The notes: generated from the letters alone by a model not told the origin. Shown: positions 36,136-45,471, counted from the first letter of the stretch. The stretch: 64,000 nt of DNA from Bacteroides sp. (GCA_021201335.1 JAJQFD010000042.1:124001-188000), one strand, 5' to 3'. Numbers and translations are program-made.

Positions 36136-37030
36136 GAGAAGTCTTATGGATTACTTGATAGATAAAATATAAATAGGAAATTAGGAAATAACTAGTAATG
36201 TCCTTATGAGGATGGTATCGGGTTCATATTGTTTAAAGTTTTACAAAATATCCATTCCTTTAAAATTATCTTTTTATCATAATTGTTTTAATCCTCTTTA
36301 TTTCATCTATACGAGTACAAACGAACTCAAAATATATTTCCCTCATTACAGCATGCTTATCAAAATTCAAAAAGAAAGGAAAAATCAAGAAAACCAGCAA
36401 AAGACGTTTAATTTAAAAGAAAAATAAAACGAAAAGCCCATCAATACGCTATCCAGAAAACAATATAACACTTTTAAAAAGCTTTAAGCAATCAGCCGAA
36501 TAATTGAAAAAAAGACTGATCTCGCCTCATGAAATCCTTTCTTTTAAGCATTTAATCCCTCTTGTTTTTTTGTTTTGATGAAGCAAATAATTTGTTAAAC
36601 AAGAGTACTCCTCTTAATTAACAAGAACACTCTTTTTGGTAAATAAATGCACTATACTTATTAAACAATCGTACTCCGTTTGTTACACAAAAAAATATTT
36701 TTGTTAAACAAGATAGAAAGCTATAATTTGTGTAGTAACCGGTTATTAGTCTATGTTTTTCCAAAAAAACCTCGTTCCTTTTCATTTTTAGAGGTGAAAA
36801 ACATTTCCCAAAGAAGAAAATCACCCTATTCAGAAGTCGTATAGCCGGCCTCAATCAAAAAAAGAAGGATTGGCTAAGCTTATTGAGGAAAAGCAAAAAG
36901 ATATCATGATCCTATATACTGCTTCTATTTGCTTTTAAAACATGTATTTCAAAAACAATCCCATATCACGCTAAATACTGTTTTCTGATTGTATTCCTGT
37001 GAGACTTGACTATAGATTTACTAAAAGATT
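36136..37030. other. Long AT-rich intergenic region between convergent genes
   Basis: About 900 bp with no supported gene. Open frames here (for example 36206-36427 on + and 36618-36854 on -) have no start context, no recognisable domain and residue composition set by AT-richness. A cluster of short near-palindromic repeats lies at 36589-36715. No terminator is obvious for either flanking gene. Confidence 0.6.
36589..36715. repeat. Cluster of degenerate TTGTTAAACAA repeats
   Basis: Five related units occur in about 125 bp: TTTGTTAAACAAGAGTACTCC (near 36591), TTAATTAACAAGAACACTC, TTATTAAACAATCGTACTCC (near 36659), TTTGTTACACAA and TTTTGTTAAACAAGAT (near 36700). The core TTGTTAAACAA is almost self-complementary, and three units share a trailing AGTACTCC-like tail. 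Spacing is irregular. Confidence 0.5.
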
Positions 37031-37780
37031 CTATTCCACATAACTCATCTTCTTCGTCATTCCACCATCAACAGTTATATTTTGTCCATTGATAAAATCA
37101 TTTTCGGGAGCAGCCAGAAATAAGCAGGTATTTGCAATATCTTCAGGTACTCCTACCCTGCCCGACGGATGTTGTTCATGATCACAAGGACGCAGCTCCC
37201 CATAATGCCCTGTATCTATCCATCCCGGACTGATTGCATTCACCGTAATATTATAATCAGCTAATGAGATGGCCAGGGCATGAGTCAGTGATACAATCCC
37301 TCCTTTAGAAGCACTATACCCTTCCGTTCCCAATTCACTTTGTAAATAGCGAGTAGAAGCCATATTGATAATACGTCCGTACTGTTTTTTCCTTTCCGGT
37401 GTATTCCGGCGTATTGCCATTTCTCGGGAAGTAACAAATACTGGGCGAAGATTAGTAGCCAGTATCCGATCAAAACTCTCAATAGAAGTATCTGTTAGTG
37501 GAGAAAAAGTACTTATACCAACGTTATTGATCAGAATATTTATATCCTGGAATAAATTGTAAACTTCATTCATTGCATTTATAAGTGCCATTGAATCCGT
37601 AACATCCACCTGAATAAAATGCGTCCCGGAAAGTTGTAAACTCAACTCATTTCCTTTTTCCTTATCAATATCGCAAAATGCTACACGGGCTCCGGCATTA
37701 TAAAAAGCCGTTACAATGGCTTTCCCAATACCCTGTGCGCCACCTGTAATAAAACAAATCTTGTCTTTGAATCTTTCCAT
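37031..37780 (-). CDS. SDR-family oxidoreductase
   Basis: 249 residues, classical short-chain dehydrogenase. The cofactor motif TGGAQGIG is at 12-19, NNVG at 85-88, and catalytic Ser142, Tyr155 and Lys159 lie in NMASTR and YSASKGG. Asp at the end of strand 2 (VAFCDIDKEKG) points to NAD rather than NADP. The closing FINGQNITVDGGMTKKM is typical of the glucose-dehydrogenase/3-oxoacyl-ACP-reductase-like group. Substrate cannot be told. It is divergent from the MaoC hydratase gene, with 136 bp between; the pair could act together on a hydroxyacyl or sugar substrate, but that is a guess. Confidence 0.88.
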   Translation of the reverse strand: MERFKDKICFITGGAQGIGKAIVTAFYNAGARVAFCDIDKEKGNELSLQLSGTHFIQVDVTDSMALINAMNEVYNLFQDINILINNVGISTFSPLTDTSIESFDRILATNLRPVFVTSREMAIRRNTPERKKQYGRIINMASTRYLQSELGTEGYSASKGGIVSLTHALAISLADYNITVNAISPGWIDTGHYGELRPCDHEQHPSGRVGVPEDIANTCLFLAAPENDFINGQNITVDGGMTKKMSYVE

Positions 37781-37874
37781 TTTTAGAATATAATATGATT
37801 ATTTATCAAACAAAAATGAGTACAACAAATATTTCAAAACGTTTTCATTAAGGTACGTGCAAATTTAACGAATT

Positions 37875-37905
37875 TGTGTAAATTTGTAAGCACTTAACTT
37901 ACACA
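37875..37905 (+). promoter_or_regulatory. Promoter and possible operator between the SDR and MaoC genes
   Basis: A -7 element TAAATTTG lies at 37879-37886 on the + strand, 31 bp before the MaoC start. It overlaps an inverted repeat TGTGTAA (37875-37881) and TTACACA (37899-37905). An operator overlapping the promoter is plausible. No clear -33 box is seen. Confidence 0.38.
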
Positions 37906-37916
37906 TACATATTTTT

Positions 37917-38390
37917 ATGGTTATTATTAACAGTTTCAACGAATTTGAACAGTACATTGGAAAAGAATTAGGTGTATCGGATTATATTACGATCACCCAG
38001 GAACAAATCAATTTGTTTGCAGATGCAACATTGGATCATCAATGGATACATGTAGATGTAGAGAAAGCGAAGGTAGAGAGTCCCTTTAAAAACACCATTG
38101 CGCACGGTTATCTCACACTATCCGTTTTACCCCATTTGTGGGCGCAAATAGCAGATGTAAGGAATGTGGTTTCACTTATTAATTATGGCATTGAGAAATT
38201 AAAATTTAATCAGCCGGTGATAGTAGGTAGTGAAATCAGACTGAATGCTAAATTGATTTCATTGGTCAATCTGCGTGGTATTGCCAAAGCCGAAATGAGA
38301 GTCATCATGGAGATTAAAGACTCTAAAAAGAATGCATTCGAAGGAAATATTGTATTCCTTTATAACTTCGCCGAGGGTTACAAAGGATAA
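37917..38390 (+). CDS. MaoC-family (R)-specific enoyl hydratase-like protein
   Basis: 157 residues, single hot-dog domain. The hydratase 2 motif is QINLFADATLDHQWIHVD, with Asp40 and His45 as the expected catalytic pair, followed by SPFKNTIAHGYLTLSVLPHL. This version with D-x-Q-W-I-H is typical of stand-alone MaoC proteins. The family hydrates trans-2-enoyl-CoA to (R)-3-hydroxyacyl-CoA. Downstream glycerate kinase is 42 bp away on the same strand, so the two could form an operon, though no metabolic link is obvious. Confidence 0.88.
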   Translation: MVIINSFNEFEQYIGKELGVSDYITITQEQINLFADATLDHQWIHVDVEKAKVESPFKNTIAHGYLTLSVLPHLWAQIADVRNVVSLINYGIEKLKFNQPVIVGSEIRLNAKLISLVNLRGIAKAEMRVIMEIKDSKKNAFEGNIVFLYNFAEGYKG

Positions 38391-38432
38391 TTTCTGACAA
38401 TAACCTGCTTACGTCTTCTCCTTTCATTTATC

Positions 38433-39557
38433 ATGAATAAGGTTGTCATTGCCCTTGATTCTTTCAAAGGAAGTCTGTCTTCCTCCGAAGCTGGAAAAGC
38501 AGCGGAGGAAGGCATTCGTAAAATATATCCGCAATGTGAAATCATTCAATTTCCCATTTCAGATGGTGGTGAAGGTATTCTGGAAATTCTAATGACTACT
38601 TTCAAAGGGAAATACATTCATCTCACCGCATCCAACCCCCTTATGCAACCTGTTAAAACAAAATATGGGATCTCTGAAGATGGCAAAACTGCCTTTATTG
38701 AGATGGCAGCCATCAGCGGTTTATTATTGGTTCCTTCTGAAAAACGAAATCCATTAATAACAACATCTTATGGTACCGGCGAACTTATTGTGGATGCACT
38801 TGACCGAGGATTCCGGAACTTTATTATCGGCATCGGAGGAAGTGCAACCAATGATGCCGGACTAGGAATGCTACAAGCGTTGGGCTTCCGTTTTTACAAC
38901 TCTGCAGGAAAGCTTTTAGGCGCAGGCGGGAAAATGATGAAGGAAGTTGCCCGAATAGACAATTCTACTATACATCCTGCATTACAAGAATCTCAATTTA
39001 CAATTGCCAGCGATGTAGACAACCTTTTTTGTGGCCCGACTGGTGCAGCATTTGTTTTTTGTGTACAGAAAGGAGCAGATGAAGAAATGATCCGCCAACT
39101 GGATGAAGGCATGTATTCCCTGGCCAAAATCATTGAAGACTGCACCGGCAAAGATATTCTTCATGTCCCCGGTGCAGGAGCTGCCGGCGGCATTGGTGGA
39201 GCCTTTTTCGCTTTTCTGAATGCTAACCTGACACCGGGCATTGATCTGTTATTGGAGAAACTAAACTTCCATACCAAGATCACAAATGCTGATTATATCA
39301 TCACCGGAGAGGGAAAAGCAGACAAGCAAACATTGATGGGAAAAGTTCCTTCCGGGATTCTGCGAGAAGCACAAAAACAGCAAATTCCCGTCTTATTGAT
39401 AGCCGGAAAAGTAGAAGATGAGATATGGCTAAAAAAAGCCGGATTCAAGGATGTACTCTCCATAAACCCGGCAGGACTTTCATTAGAGCAAGCGATGAAT
39501 CCAACGATTGCCCGAAAGAATATTACACAAACAATAGAGCGTTTCTATACAAGTTGA
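38433..39557 (+). CDS. Glycerate kinase (GarK/GlxK family)
   Basis: 374 residues. Diagnostic blocks: VIALDSFKGSLSSSEAGKAA at the N terminus, FPISDGGEGILEIL, GIGGSATNDAGLGMLQALGF, and ADYIITGEGKADKQTLMGK near the C terminus. The enzyme phosphorylates D-glycerate with ATP to 2-phosphoglycerate (class II kinases), in the cytosol. Length agrees with the family (about 375-385). It ends 2 bp from the convergent lipoprotein gene; no terminator separates them. Confidence 0.95.
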   Translation: MNKVVIALDSFKGSLSSSEAGKAAEEGIRKIYPQCEIIQFPISDGGEGILEILMTTFKGKYIHLTASNPLMQPVKTKYGISEDGKTAFIEMAAISGLLLVPSEKRNPLITTSYGTGELIVDALDRGFRNFIIGIGGSATNDAGLGMLQALGFRFYNSAGKLLGAGGKMMKEVARIDNSTIHPALQESQFTIASDVDNLFCGPTGAAFVFCVQKGADEEMIRQLDEGMYSLAKIIEDCTGKDILHVPGAGAAGGIGGAFFAFLNANLTPGIDLLLEKLNFHTKITNADYIITGEGKADKQTLMGKVPSGILREAQKQQIPVLLIAGKVEDEIWLKKAGFKDVLSINPAGLSLEQAMNPTIARKNITQTIERFYTS

Positions 39558-39559
39558 TT

Positions 39560-40390
39560 TTAATACTGGATTTCCAACCATCCTCCACCATCGATATTCG
39601 TAGATGTTAACCTTACCGGGAAATGATTATCATTATACCTATATGCATATTCTACTTCTTTCTCTTTAACCGGATAACGGTCATCACGGACCTTCACTGC
39701 TGATAAATTATTGGCATAACACAAGAATAAAATATTGTATCGATTCACAGAATAACTACTGTAATGATTCCAGTAAATACTAAACCAGGCAGGTATATCA
39801 ACTTTGCTCATTACTCCGGGAGTATCTTCGTATTCATAGGAATATAAAGCAATCGATTCTAACGTTTTTATATCAAAAAACTCTTCTTTCATTAATCTAT
39901 TGGACCCGGGGTCGTAAGAAAGTACGGAAAAATATTCCGGTTCACGCCTCATTACCATTCCTTCTTCGGTTCTGTGATAAAGTCCTGCATCCGTTATTTT
40001 AATGGGGAAACCTGACTCATTTAATTCGATCTCTGTTCGGAATATGTCAAAAAACGGATCACCCGTACTTTCAACGATAATTTTATTTCCTTCCCTTTCA
40101 AAACTTGATGAACTGTTTCCGTCAACGATATCTCTATCAGTAGGAGTAGATGATACCCGAACCAATTCATTATCTTTATACGTAAAAGTAGAAGTAGAAC
40201 CGTTCTCTGCTATAATTTTAGAGATACGATTGCCTTCATAGTAAAATGAAATATTACCATTGCCCACTTCTTTTACAAGACTGGGTTTGCCATTAATACC
40301 TGTACGGGAAAAACCGTCATCACTGTCACATGAAATAACTCCCATGGAGAGCGCAGAAAATAAAAATAGATAACTCAAAATCCTTCTCAT
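39560..40390 (-). CDS. Lipoprotein of unknown function (YD-like beta-strand repeats)
   Basis: 276 residues with a lipoprotein signal peptide and lipobox MGVISC (Cys21). The mature part alternates short beta hairpins such as ISFYYEGNRISKIIAENGST, TFTYKDNELVRVSS and FSVLSYDPGSNRLMKEEFFD. This resembles the DUF4595-type or YD-like lipoproteins abundant in Bacteroidales. No enzymatic motif can be seen. The adjacent divergent gene also encodes an envelope protein, so a shared envelope role is possible but unproven. Confidence 0.65.
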   Translation of the reverse strand: MRRILSYLFLFSALSMGVISCDSDDGFSRTGINGKPSLVKEVGNGNISFYYEGNRISKIIAENGSTSTFTYKDNELVRVSSTPTDRDIVDGNSSSSFEREGNKIIVESTGDPFFDIFRTEIELNESGFPIKITDAGLYHRTEEGMVMRREPEYFSVLSYDPGSNRLMKEEFFDIKTLESIALYSYEYEDTPGVMSKVDIPAWFSIYWNHYSSYSVNRYNILFLCYANNLSAVKVRDDRYPVKEKEVEYAYRYNDNHFPVRLTSTNIDGGGWLEIQY

Positions 40391-40532
40391 AGTTTAGCTT
40401 TTAATTGAAAATATAAATGATGTTTCTTTTAAATAAATGCAGATGCAAACTGAATACTGCGTAAAAGAATATCATTTCTTTTCCTAATTATTTCAAATAC
40501 ACTGTTTATTTTACTATTTGTAAAAAGATATA

Positions 40533-40540
40533 TACCTTTG
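40533..40540 (+). promoter_or_regulatory. Candidate -7 element for the outer-membrane protein gene
   Basis: TACCTTTG fits TAnnTTTG and lies 25 bp before the ATG at 40565. This start is preferred over the TTG at 40538, which overlaps the element. A TTTG at 40517 is too close to serve as a standard -33 box. Confidence 0.4.
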
Positions 40541-40564
40541 CAAGCAAACTCAAACAAGACTAGC

Positions 40565-41260
40565 ATGAACAAATTACTTCATCCAATTTATCTGATAGTA
40601 GTATTACTTTTATTCTTTACAACCGTATCTTTATCTGCCCAGGATAAAGACCCCAAAATGGAAGCTACGCTACTTGGAGGCCTCAACAGTAATGATGCCT
40701 GGGAAGTAGAAGCTGCATTTACTTACTACTTTCTTCCTTACTTGGGGGGTACTCTCGGCATTGGTTTTACCGAACAATATTCTGAAGAAGGTTATTCGGG
40801 TATAGTACAGCATGACAGCAAACTGAAATGGCACATCAATGACGATGATATAGAAGTATTTAAGCTCCTGCTTCGTCCGGCTATTCGCTTAAGTACTCCG
40901 GCTTTCCAATTTGGAAGAGACAAAGACCTGGGACTCCGTTTCCATGTAGAACCCGGATTGCAGATGGCAGTTCCGGCAAATGAGAAACTTTCAATCGATT
41001 ACCGTTTGGACGACTCCTATCAACTGGTAAAGATTGAATCTGTATCTAATAAAGGTGGAGACTGGTTATTCTGGAATGTGCGTGGTTTTTTCTCTCTGGA
41101 TCTGGATGAATTCAGTATCTCGGCAGGATATTCCCTTTCTAACTTTGATATTTACAGTGGCCGAAGACAGATCGTTATAGAAAACAAACGGTTAAATGAT
41201 CTTTTACCTTCCCGGAAGTTAACACATACCGGCTTTATTGCACTAAGTTACCGATTCTGA
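40565..41260 (+). CDS. Outer-membrane beta-barrel protein, hypothetical
   Basis: 231 residues from ATG 40565. Signal peptide NKLLHPIYLIVVLLLFFTTV followed by SLSAQ. The mature protein consists of amphipathic strands (EATLLGGLNSNDAWEVEAAF, LGGTLGIGFTEQYSEEGYSG, LRFHVEPGLQMAVPANEKL) and ends in THTGFIALSYRF, whose terminal Phe is the usual barrel signal. Resembles OmpW/porin-like family members of Bacteroidetes. No specific function can be given. Confidence 0.65.
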   Translation: MNKLLHPIYLIVVLLLFFTTVSLSAQDKDPKMEATLLGGLNSNDAWEVEAAFTYYFLPYLGGTLGIGFTEQYSEEGYSGIVQHDSKLKWHINDDDIEVFKLLLRPAIRLSTPAFQFGRDKDLGLRFHVEPGLQMAVPANEKLSIDYRLDDSYQLVKIESVSNKGGDWLFWNVRGFFSLDLDEFSISAGYSLSNFDIYSGRRQIVIENKRLNDLLPSRKLTHTGFIALSYRF

Positions 41261-41270
41261 AAGAGCGTTA

Positions 41271-42146
41271 TTATAAATTTTCGTTGAAGAGGGAGAATTG
41301 ACGAGGAAGCTGTGGTTCATAGAATTTCATCCGCCGCGGTAAATCGTGTTTTTGGAATTCATTTTCAAGCTCCTTCCAGTGAGAGCTGAAACATTCATAC
41401 TGCTCGCCAAACCTGGCTTGATAGTTTGCTTTTATTCCGGGAAACTGAGCATCTAATGCCTGGTAAAAGTAATCTCTCGATCCTTTCCGCAACGTAAGAC
41501 CAAACATGGGGATTACATAAGAAGCACCCGAGTCCTTTGCCCGGTTCAATATATCACGTAAGTTCTGAACGGTATCATTAATATAGGGAAGAAGTGGCAT
41601 AAGAGTAATGCCTGTGTAGACACCCGCTGCAGAAAGTTGTTCTAATGCCCGAAAACGGGCCGATGTAACAGGAGCATAAGGTTCTATTTTGGATGCCAGA
41701 TTATCATCAGCTGTAGTAATGGTGATACTAACTGCGGCATAAACTTTAGATATTTCTTTTATAACATCCAGATCACGGACAATTAAGTCACTTTTCGTAA
41801 TAATATGAACGGGAAATCGAAAATTAGAAATGGTTTGCAGTGCTCTACGGGTCAACCCCATTTCCTTCTCCATAGGCATATAAGGATCGTTCATTGATCC
41901 GGTACCGATAGTCGCTTTTTGCTTTTTTGAACGGAGTTCACCGACTAACAGTTCAATTGCATTTTGCTTAACTGATATTTGGGAGATGTCCCCCACTCCA
42001 TAGCACTCGCTTCGGGTATCACAATAGATACAACCGTGCTGGCATCCCCGATAGAGATTCATATTATAAGCAATACCAAAGAAAGAGTCTGTCTGTCGGA
42101 TTTTAGACAAAATAGATTTGGCCTGTATGTATTGAACGGCAGACAT
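41271..42146 (-). CDS. Radical SAM protein of the SPL-like family
   Basis: 291 residues. The radical-SAM cysteine motif C-x3-C-x2-C is CQHGCIYC (Cys35, Cys39, Cys42), in the characteristic context YNMNLYRGCQHGCIYCDTR. It is followed by TIGTGSMNDPYMPMEKEMGL and PVHIITKSDLIVRDLDVIKE, typical of COG1533 proteins related to spore photoproduct lyase. The full TIM-barrel is present; no extra iron-sulfur cluster domain is seen. Biological reaction unknown; DNA repair is the naming precedent only. It is the last gene of a four-gene minus-strand run. Confidence 0.85.
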   Translation of the reverse strand: MSAVQYIQAKSILSKIRQTDSFFGIAYNMNLYRGCQHGCIYCDTRSECYGVGDISQISVKQNAIELLVGELRSKKQKATIGTGSMNDPYMPMEKEMGLTRRALQTISNFRFPVHIITKSDLIVRDLDVIKEISKVYAAVSITITTADDNLASKIEPYAPVTSARFRALEQLSAAGVYTGITLMPLLPYINDTVQNLRDILNRAKDSGASYVIPMFGLTLRKGSRDYFYQALDAQFPGIKANYQARFGEQYECFSSHWKELENEFQKHDLPRRMKFYEPQLPRQFSLFNENL

Positions 42147-42158
42147 CTAATAACAACT

Positions 42159-43223
42159 TCATTTCTTACGGGACATAATACGAACCGTAATCCGGGTAAG
42201 CATCCAGATAACCAACCAATAAACAGGAACAATAAAAGGATAAAGAACATAGGTGAAAATAATATACCCGTGTCGCCGGGAGGCAAATTCTCCAATGACG
42301 GTATCTATCCATTCATAAGAAGCAATCCAGAGGGTAATAGCTAGGAATGGAACCAGAAAAGCACCTCCGATAAGTACCGGTGAGAATTTACGCTTCGGAT
42401 GTTTTCTTCGATAACGTACAGAGAAAAAGAGATGCAGCAGCCCCAGTAAAACGAATGACAAATAGTATATATTTACAGGAGGTAGGTAACGAATCAGGAA
42501 ATCAGCCTGTTTACTCACTTTGGGCTGATAAAGAATACTGATTCCGGTGTCTGGTAGTGTATCGTAATGCCAGGAATAAACAGAATCTACTCTTACCGTA
42601 TCATTGTGAAAAGCAACTTGAACCGGCGCATTCAGTTTCCGGGTATCCAAGTGAATATCCAGTTTCCCAAATGATCGCCAGTAACGGGCAGGCTCCAGGT
42701 TGTAGTCAAATTCATATTCGCGAATCAGTTTTTTCACAAAGATAGTAGGCTTTACCTGGTAAGTTACTTGAATCGTATTGATACCTTCTTCTAAAGGTGC
42801 TTCCAGGTACTTAAAATGTTCAATACTGAATTGCTTATCCGCGTTGAAATGCCGACGAAGAGAATCTTTCCATAATACCATTTCCAGTTTGGGTAAATCG
42901 TACGGTTGTTGCAGAGTCGGCACTTCCTGTTGATTGACATAAACAGTGAACTCATCCACTTCGGAGGACATAGTATCGAACAAAAGTGGTATTTGAACAC
43001 CTCCTTTGTCAGACTTGACTGTATATATGATCCGATAAACAGCTTTGTCGTAACTTAGAATCTCTATGTGGAGTTGCTCAGAAAGAATATCAACATCTCT
43101 GCTGGAATATACTTCCGAAAGACGACTCCCTCTGATATAGGGAGCACCCATATTACTCCACAAAAGTGTAGAGACGGATAATAAAAGGATTGCTAAAGCG
43201 AATCGTGTCAGGTTGTGTTTCAT
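42159..43223 (-). CDS. Hypothetical membrane protein with a large extracytoplasmic domain
   Basis: 354 residues. Signal sequence or first helix (FALAILLLSVSTLLWSNMG), a beta-rich periplasmic domain of about 210 residues (YRIIYTVKSDKGGVQIPLLF, INTIQVTYQVKPTIFVKKLI), then three helices: VNIYYLSFVLLGLLHLFFSV, FSPVLIGGAFLVPFLAITLW and IIFTYVLYPFIVPVYWLVIW. I recognise no named domain. Spacing of 12 bp to the radical SAM gene and 16 bp to the DUF2007 gene indicates one operon. Confidence 0.6.
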   Translation of the reverse strand: MKHNLTRFALAILLLSVSTLLWSNMGAPYIRGSRLSEVYSSRDVDILSEQLHIEILSYDKAVYRIIYTVKSDKGGVQIPLLFDTMSSEVDEFTVYVNQQEVPTLQQPYDLPKLEMVLWKDSLRRHFNADKQFSIEHFKYLEAPLEEGINTIQVTYQVKPTIFVKKLIREYEFDYNLEPARYWRSFGKLDIHLDTRKLNAPVQVAFHNDTVRVDSVYSWHYDTLPDTGISILYQPKVSKQADFLIRYLPPVNIYYLSFVLLGLLHLFFSVRYRRKHPKRKFSPVLIGGAFLVPFLAITLWIASYEWIDTVIGEFASRRHGYIIFTYVLYPFIVPVYWLVIWMLTRITVRIMSRKK

Positions 43224-43239
43224 TATACTATCGAGAGTT

Positions 43240-43671
43240 TCATGCTCTTTTTACTTTCCAGCTTTTGCCACATTCAAAGCAATGATAGCTTTTTCTCAGG
43301 AAGGGAAGTGGAAGGCCCAGAAGCAGAAAAGAGAATACGAAAATGTAACCAGGCTGTTTCTTCTTACTCACATTTTCGCTCTGGCAATAGGGACATACCG
43401 ATGCATATTCCGAAGGAAATGTTAGCTCCTCTTCTGGTTCCTCCGGTTCGTTTATGTAGCCTGCTTCCTGTAAGAGTTTCAAAGCACGGTCGCGATCCTC
43501 TAAAGGAACCTGCAATTTAACACCCCCGATAGCCGTAGAATAAAAGTTATTCACCTGAGTAGTTAGTTCATCCTTGATGAAAACCTCTATTTCATAATTC
43601 TCTAACATTGATTTCGCAAGATAGGCTTCCTGCGGATAGACAAACGTAATAACCGTAATCCAATTATCCAT
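43240..43671 (-). CDS. DUF2007-domain protein with a zinc ribbon
   Basis: 143 residues. The N-terminal ferredoxin-like DUF2007 domain (VITFVYPQEAYLAKSMLENY, FIKDELTTQVNNFYSTAIGG, KLQVPLEDRDRALKLLQEAG) is usually annotated as a putative signal-transducing protein. The C terminus has two Cys pairs (CPYCQSENVS and CFECGKSW) flanking a hydrophobic stretch, forming a zinc ribbon. Function unknown. It lies downstream of the POT transporter in the same direction with a 50-bp gap. Confidence 0.8.
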   Translation of the reverse strand: MDNWITVITFVYPQEAYLAKSMLENYEIEVFIKDELTTQVNNFYSTAIGGVKLQVPLEDRDRALKLLQEAGYINEPEEPEEELTFPSEYASVCPYCQSENVSKKKQPGYIFVFSFLLLGLPLPFLRKSYHCFECGKSWKVKRA

Positions 43672-43721
43672 AGTTTACTCGTTTAGAAGGTACAAAAGGA
43701 AAGCCTTCTTACGAATCCCAA

Positions 43722-45152
43722 TCAGGCTTTTCCTGGTTTATTGGTAACTCTATCGTAAATAAATAACGCCAGAGCAGCTGCCACACCGATGGCTAGTATA
43801 ACCAACCACATACTTGAGGGATTGTAGGTATCCCAAAGGTGGTTAGTCAGTTCCTGGGCAGACATATTTACCTGCCGTGCTACCTCTTCAAAATAGGCAT
43901 TGGTGGAGAGACCTTCCGGGATCTGTAAACCTTTGTCGGCCACAAACTTCTGGGTGATGACTACTTTATCAGACATGATTTGGTACACATTACCCGAAAT
44001 AAACCCGGCAAACACATTACCTAAGAATACCGGAATGAAAGAATAACCCATGTAAAGCGCCTTCTTGTCGATAGGAGCAATACGCCCGATATATTCGGTA
44101 ATCTTGGGTGATCCGGCCATTTCCCCTAAAGCAAAGATAAGGATTGCAACCATCGTAAACAACACGTTTTGCGAAAAAAGTGTCAATGACATACCAATTG
44201 CACATACTAGGAATCCGGTCATCATGGAATGCAAAGGTTTCCATTTCATTACAATGGTGGAAACCATAATCTGGAAGATAATGATATACAGTGCATCGAG
44301 ATTGGTAATGAATTCAGCGTCCAATACGCCCGGAGCCGGACTGTAATTGGCACTGATAAACGGTACGTATGTATCGAAGAAGTGATAAAGCGCGCTGGTA
44401 TCCACCCATTGCGAAATAAACACGGGCAGTGTGAAAAACAACTGATTATACATGGTCCAGAAACCAGCTACAATAAGCAGAAAGACCAAGAACTTGCTGT
44501 CTTTAAAGATACTACCCATGTTGCGGAAGATCTGGGCAAACGTCTGGAATAGATTTCCTTCTTTCTGAACCTCTTCACGGGCTGGCTCTTTATAAAAGCC
44601 TAGTAATAACAGATTCACCAGAATGATACCGGCGGAAATATAAAATATATATTGGCTTTCTGTTTTAAACAACAGGGTAATCAACGGGCCAAAGAAGGCA
44701 CCAATATTGACCATCATATAGAAAATGCCAAAACCGATGGAAGAAGTTTCTTCTGTAGTCGTTTTGGCAATGGTAGCGGAAATAACGGGTTTAAACAAAG
44801 CGGCTCCCAAAGCAAGATAGATATACATCAGGAAGACAGCAGTGAAGGATGAAAAGAGGGGAAAAAGTATAAAAGCAGAAGCATAGATAATAAAAGCAAG
44901 GACAAGAACTTTCTTATAGCCATAACGGTCAGCAATGGCACCTGTTAAAACGGGAAGGAAGTAAAGGATCCCGGTACCTACCCCCATTATTATGCCTTTC
45001 TGTGCTTGCGAAAATTCCAGTCCGCCCATGTCTGATGACCCGGTCAGGTAGTTCGCGAATAACATAAAGAAGCCATACCAGGCCCAACGCTCAAACAATT
45101 CAATTGTATTGGCTACCCAGAAAGTCCGGGGAAACTTACTATAAATACTCAT
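43722..45152 (-). CDS. POT-like MFS transporter
   Basis: 476 residues with about 12-14 membrane helices. The start FWVANTIELFERWAWYGFFM carries the E-x2-E-R-x2-Y/W-Y-G-like motif of proton-coupled oligopeptide transporters. ADRYGYKKVLVLAFIIYASA and NIGAFFGPLITLL are further POT/PTR2 features. A long loop is seen before the last helix (ISGNVYQIMSDKVV to AYFEEVARQVN). It likely imports di- or tripeptides with protons, but divergent members carry other solutes. It is the first gene of a four-gene minus-strand operon; a -7-like TATTTTTG on the minus strand at 45227-45220 could be its promoter. Confidence 0.8.
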   Translation of the reverse strand: MSIYSKFPRTFWVANTIELFERWAWYGFFMLFANYLTGSSDMGGLEFSQAQKGIIMGVGTGILYFLPVLTGAIADRYGYKKVLVLAFIIYASAFILFPLFSSFTAVFLMYIYLALGAALFKPVISATIAKTTTEETSSIGFGIFYMMVNIGAFFGPLITLLFKTESQYIFYISAGIILVNLLLLGFYKEPAREEVQKEGNLFQTFAQIFRNMGSIFKDSKFLVFLLIVAGFWTMYNQLFFTLPVFISQWVDTSALYHFFDTYVPFISANYSPAPGVLDAEFITNLDALYIIIFQIMVSTIVMKWKPLHSMMTGFLVCAIGMSLTLFSQNVLFTMVAILIFALGEMAGSPKITEYIGRIAPIDKKALYMGYSFIPVFLGNVFAGFISGNVYQIMSDKVVITQKFVADKGLQIPEGLSTNAYFEEVARQVNMSAQELTNHLWDTYNPSSMWLVILAIGVAAALALFIYDRVTNKPGKA

Positions 45153-45471
45153 AACATTATACTATTTTTTCTTAGTTAAAATTTAAATCGACGGCGATTC
45201 ATACATCGGTTTTCTGTCACAAAAATAGGAATAGTATTTGAAGTGACCCTGTTCCGATTCTTAAAACTGCAAATTTATTTCATTTTTATGCCGGGTTTAT
45301 TTATGATAACCGGAAATCTTTTCTTTATTCACAGATCCGAATCTTTCCTGATAACAGGCATCCGCCGGATTTGTTTATATCCGGTTTTAGATAATAAATG
45401 GAACTTTTTTGATAGGATTTAAACCCTCCGTCTCATTCTTATCCCTACATTTGTATAGCTAATACATTGAA
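45153..45471. other. Divergent intergenic region between transporter and HTCS
   Basis: About 320 bp without a gene. It carries a minus-strand -7-like TATTTTTG (45220-45227) facing the transporter and a plus-strand -7 TACATTTG at 45446 facing the HTCS gene. A short direct repeat of CCGG-containing words (CCGGGT, CCGGAA, CCGGAT, CCGGTT) occurs between 45290 and 45390; I see no clear operator. Confidence 0.5.
45446..45453 (+). promoter_or_regulatory. Candidate -7 element of the HTCS gene
   Basis: TACATTTG matches TAnnTTTG and would give a leader of only about 12 nt before ATG 45472. No -33 TTTG is found at 19-21 bp. Confidence 0.42.

Noticed and set aside
36206..36427. 73-codon open frame on the plus strand
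   Set aside because: No signal, domain or start context; lies in an AT-rich gene-free region.
36589..36715. Possible CRISPR array
   Set aside because: Repeats are short, degenerate and irregularly spaced, with no cas genes nearby.
36618..36854. 78-codon open frame on the minus strand
   Set aside because: Overlaps the TTGTTAAACAA repeat cluster and has no recognisable feature.
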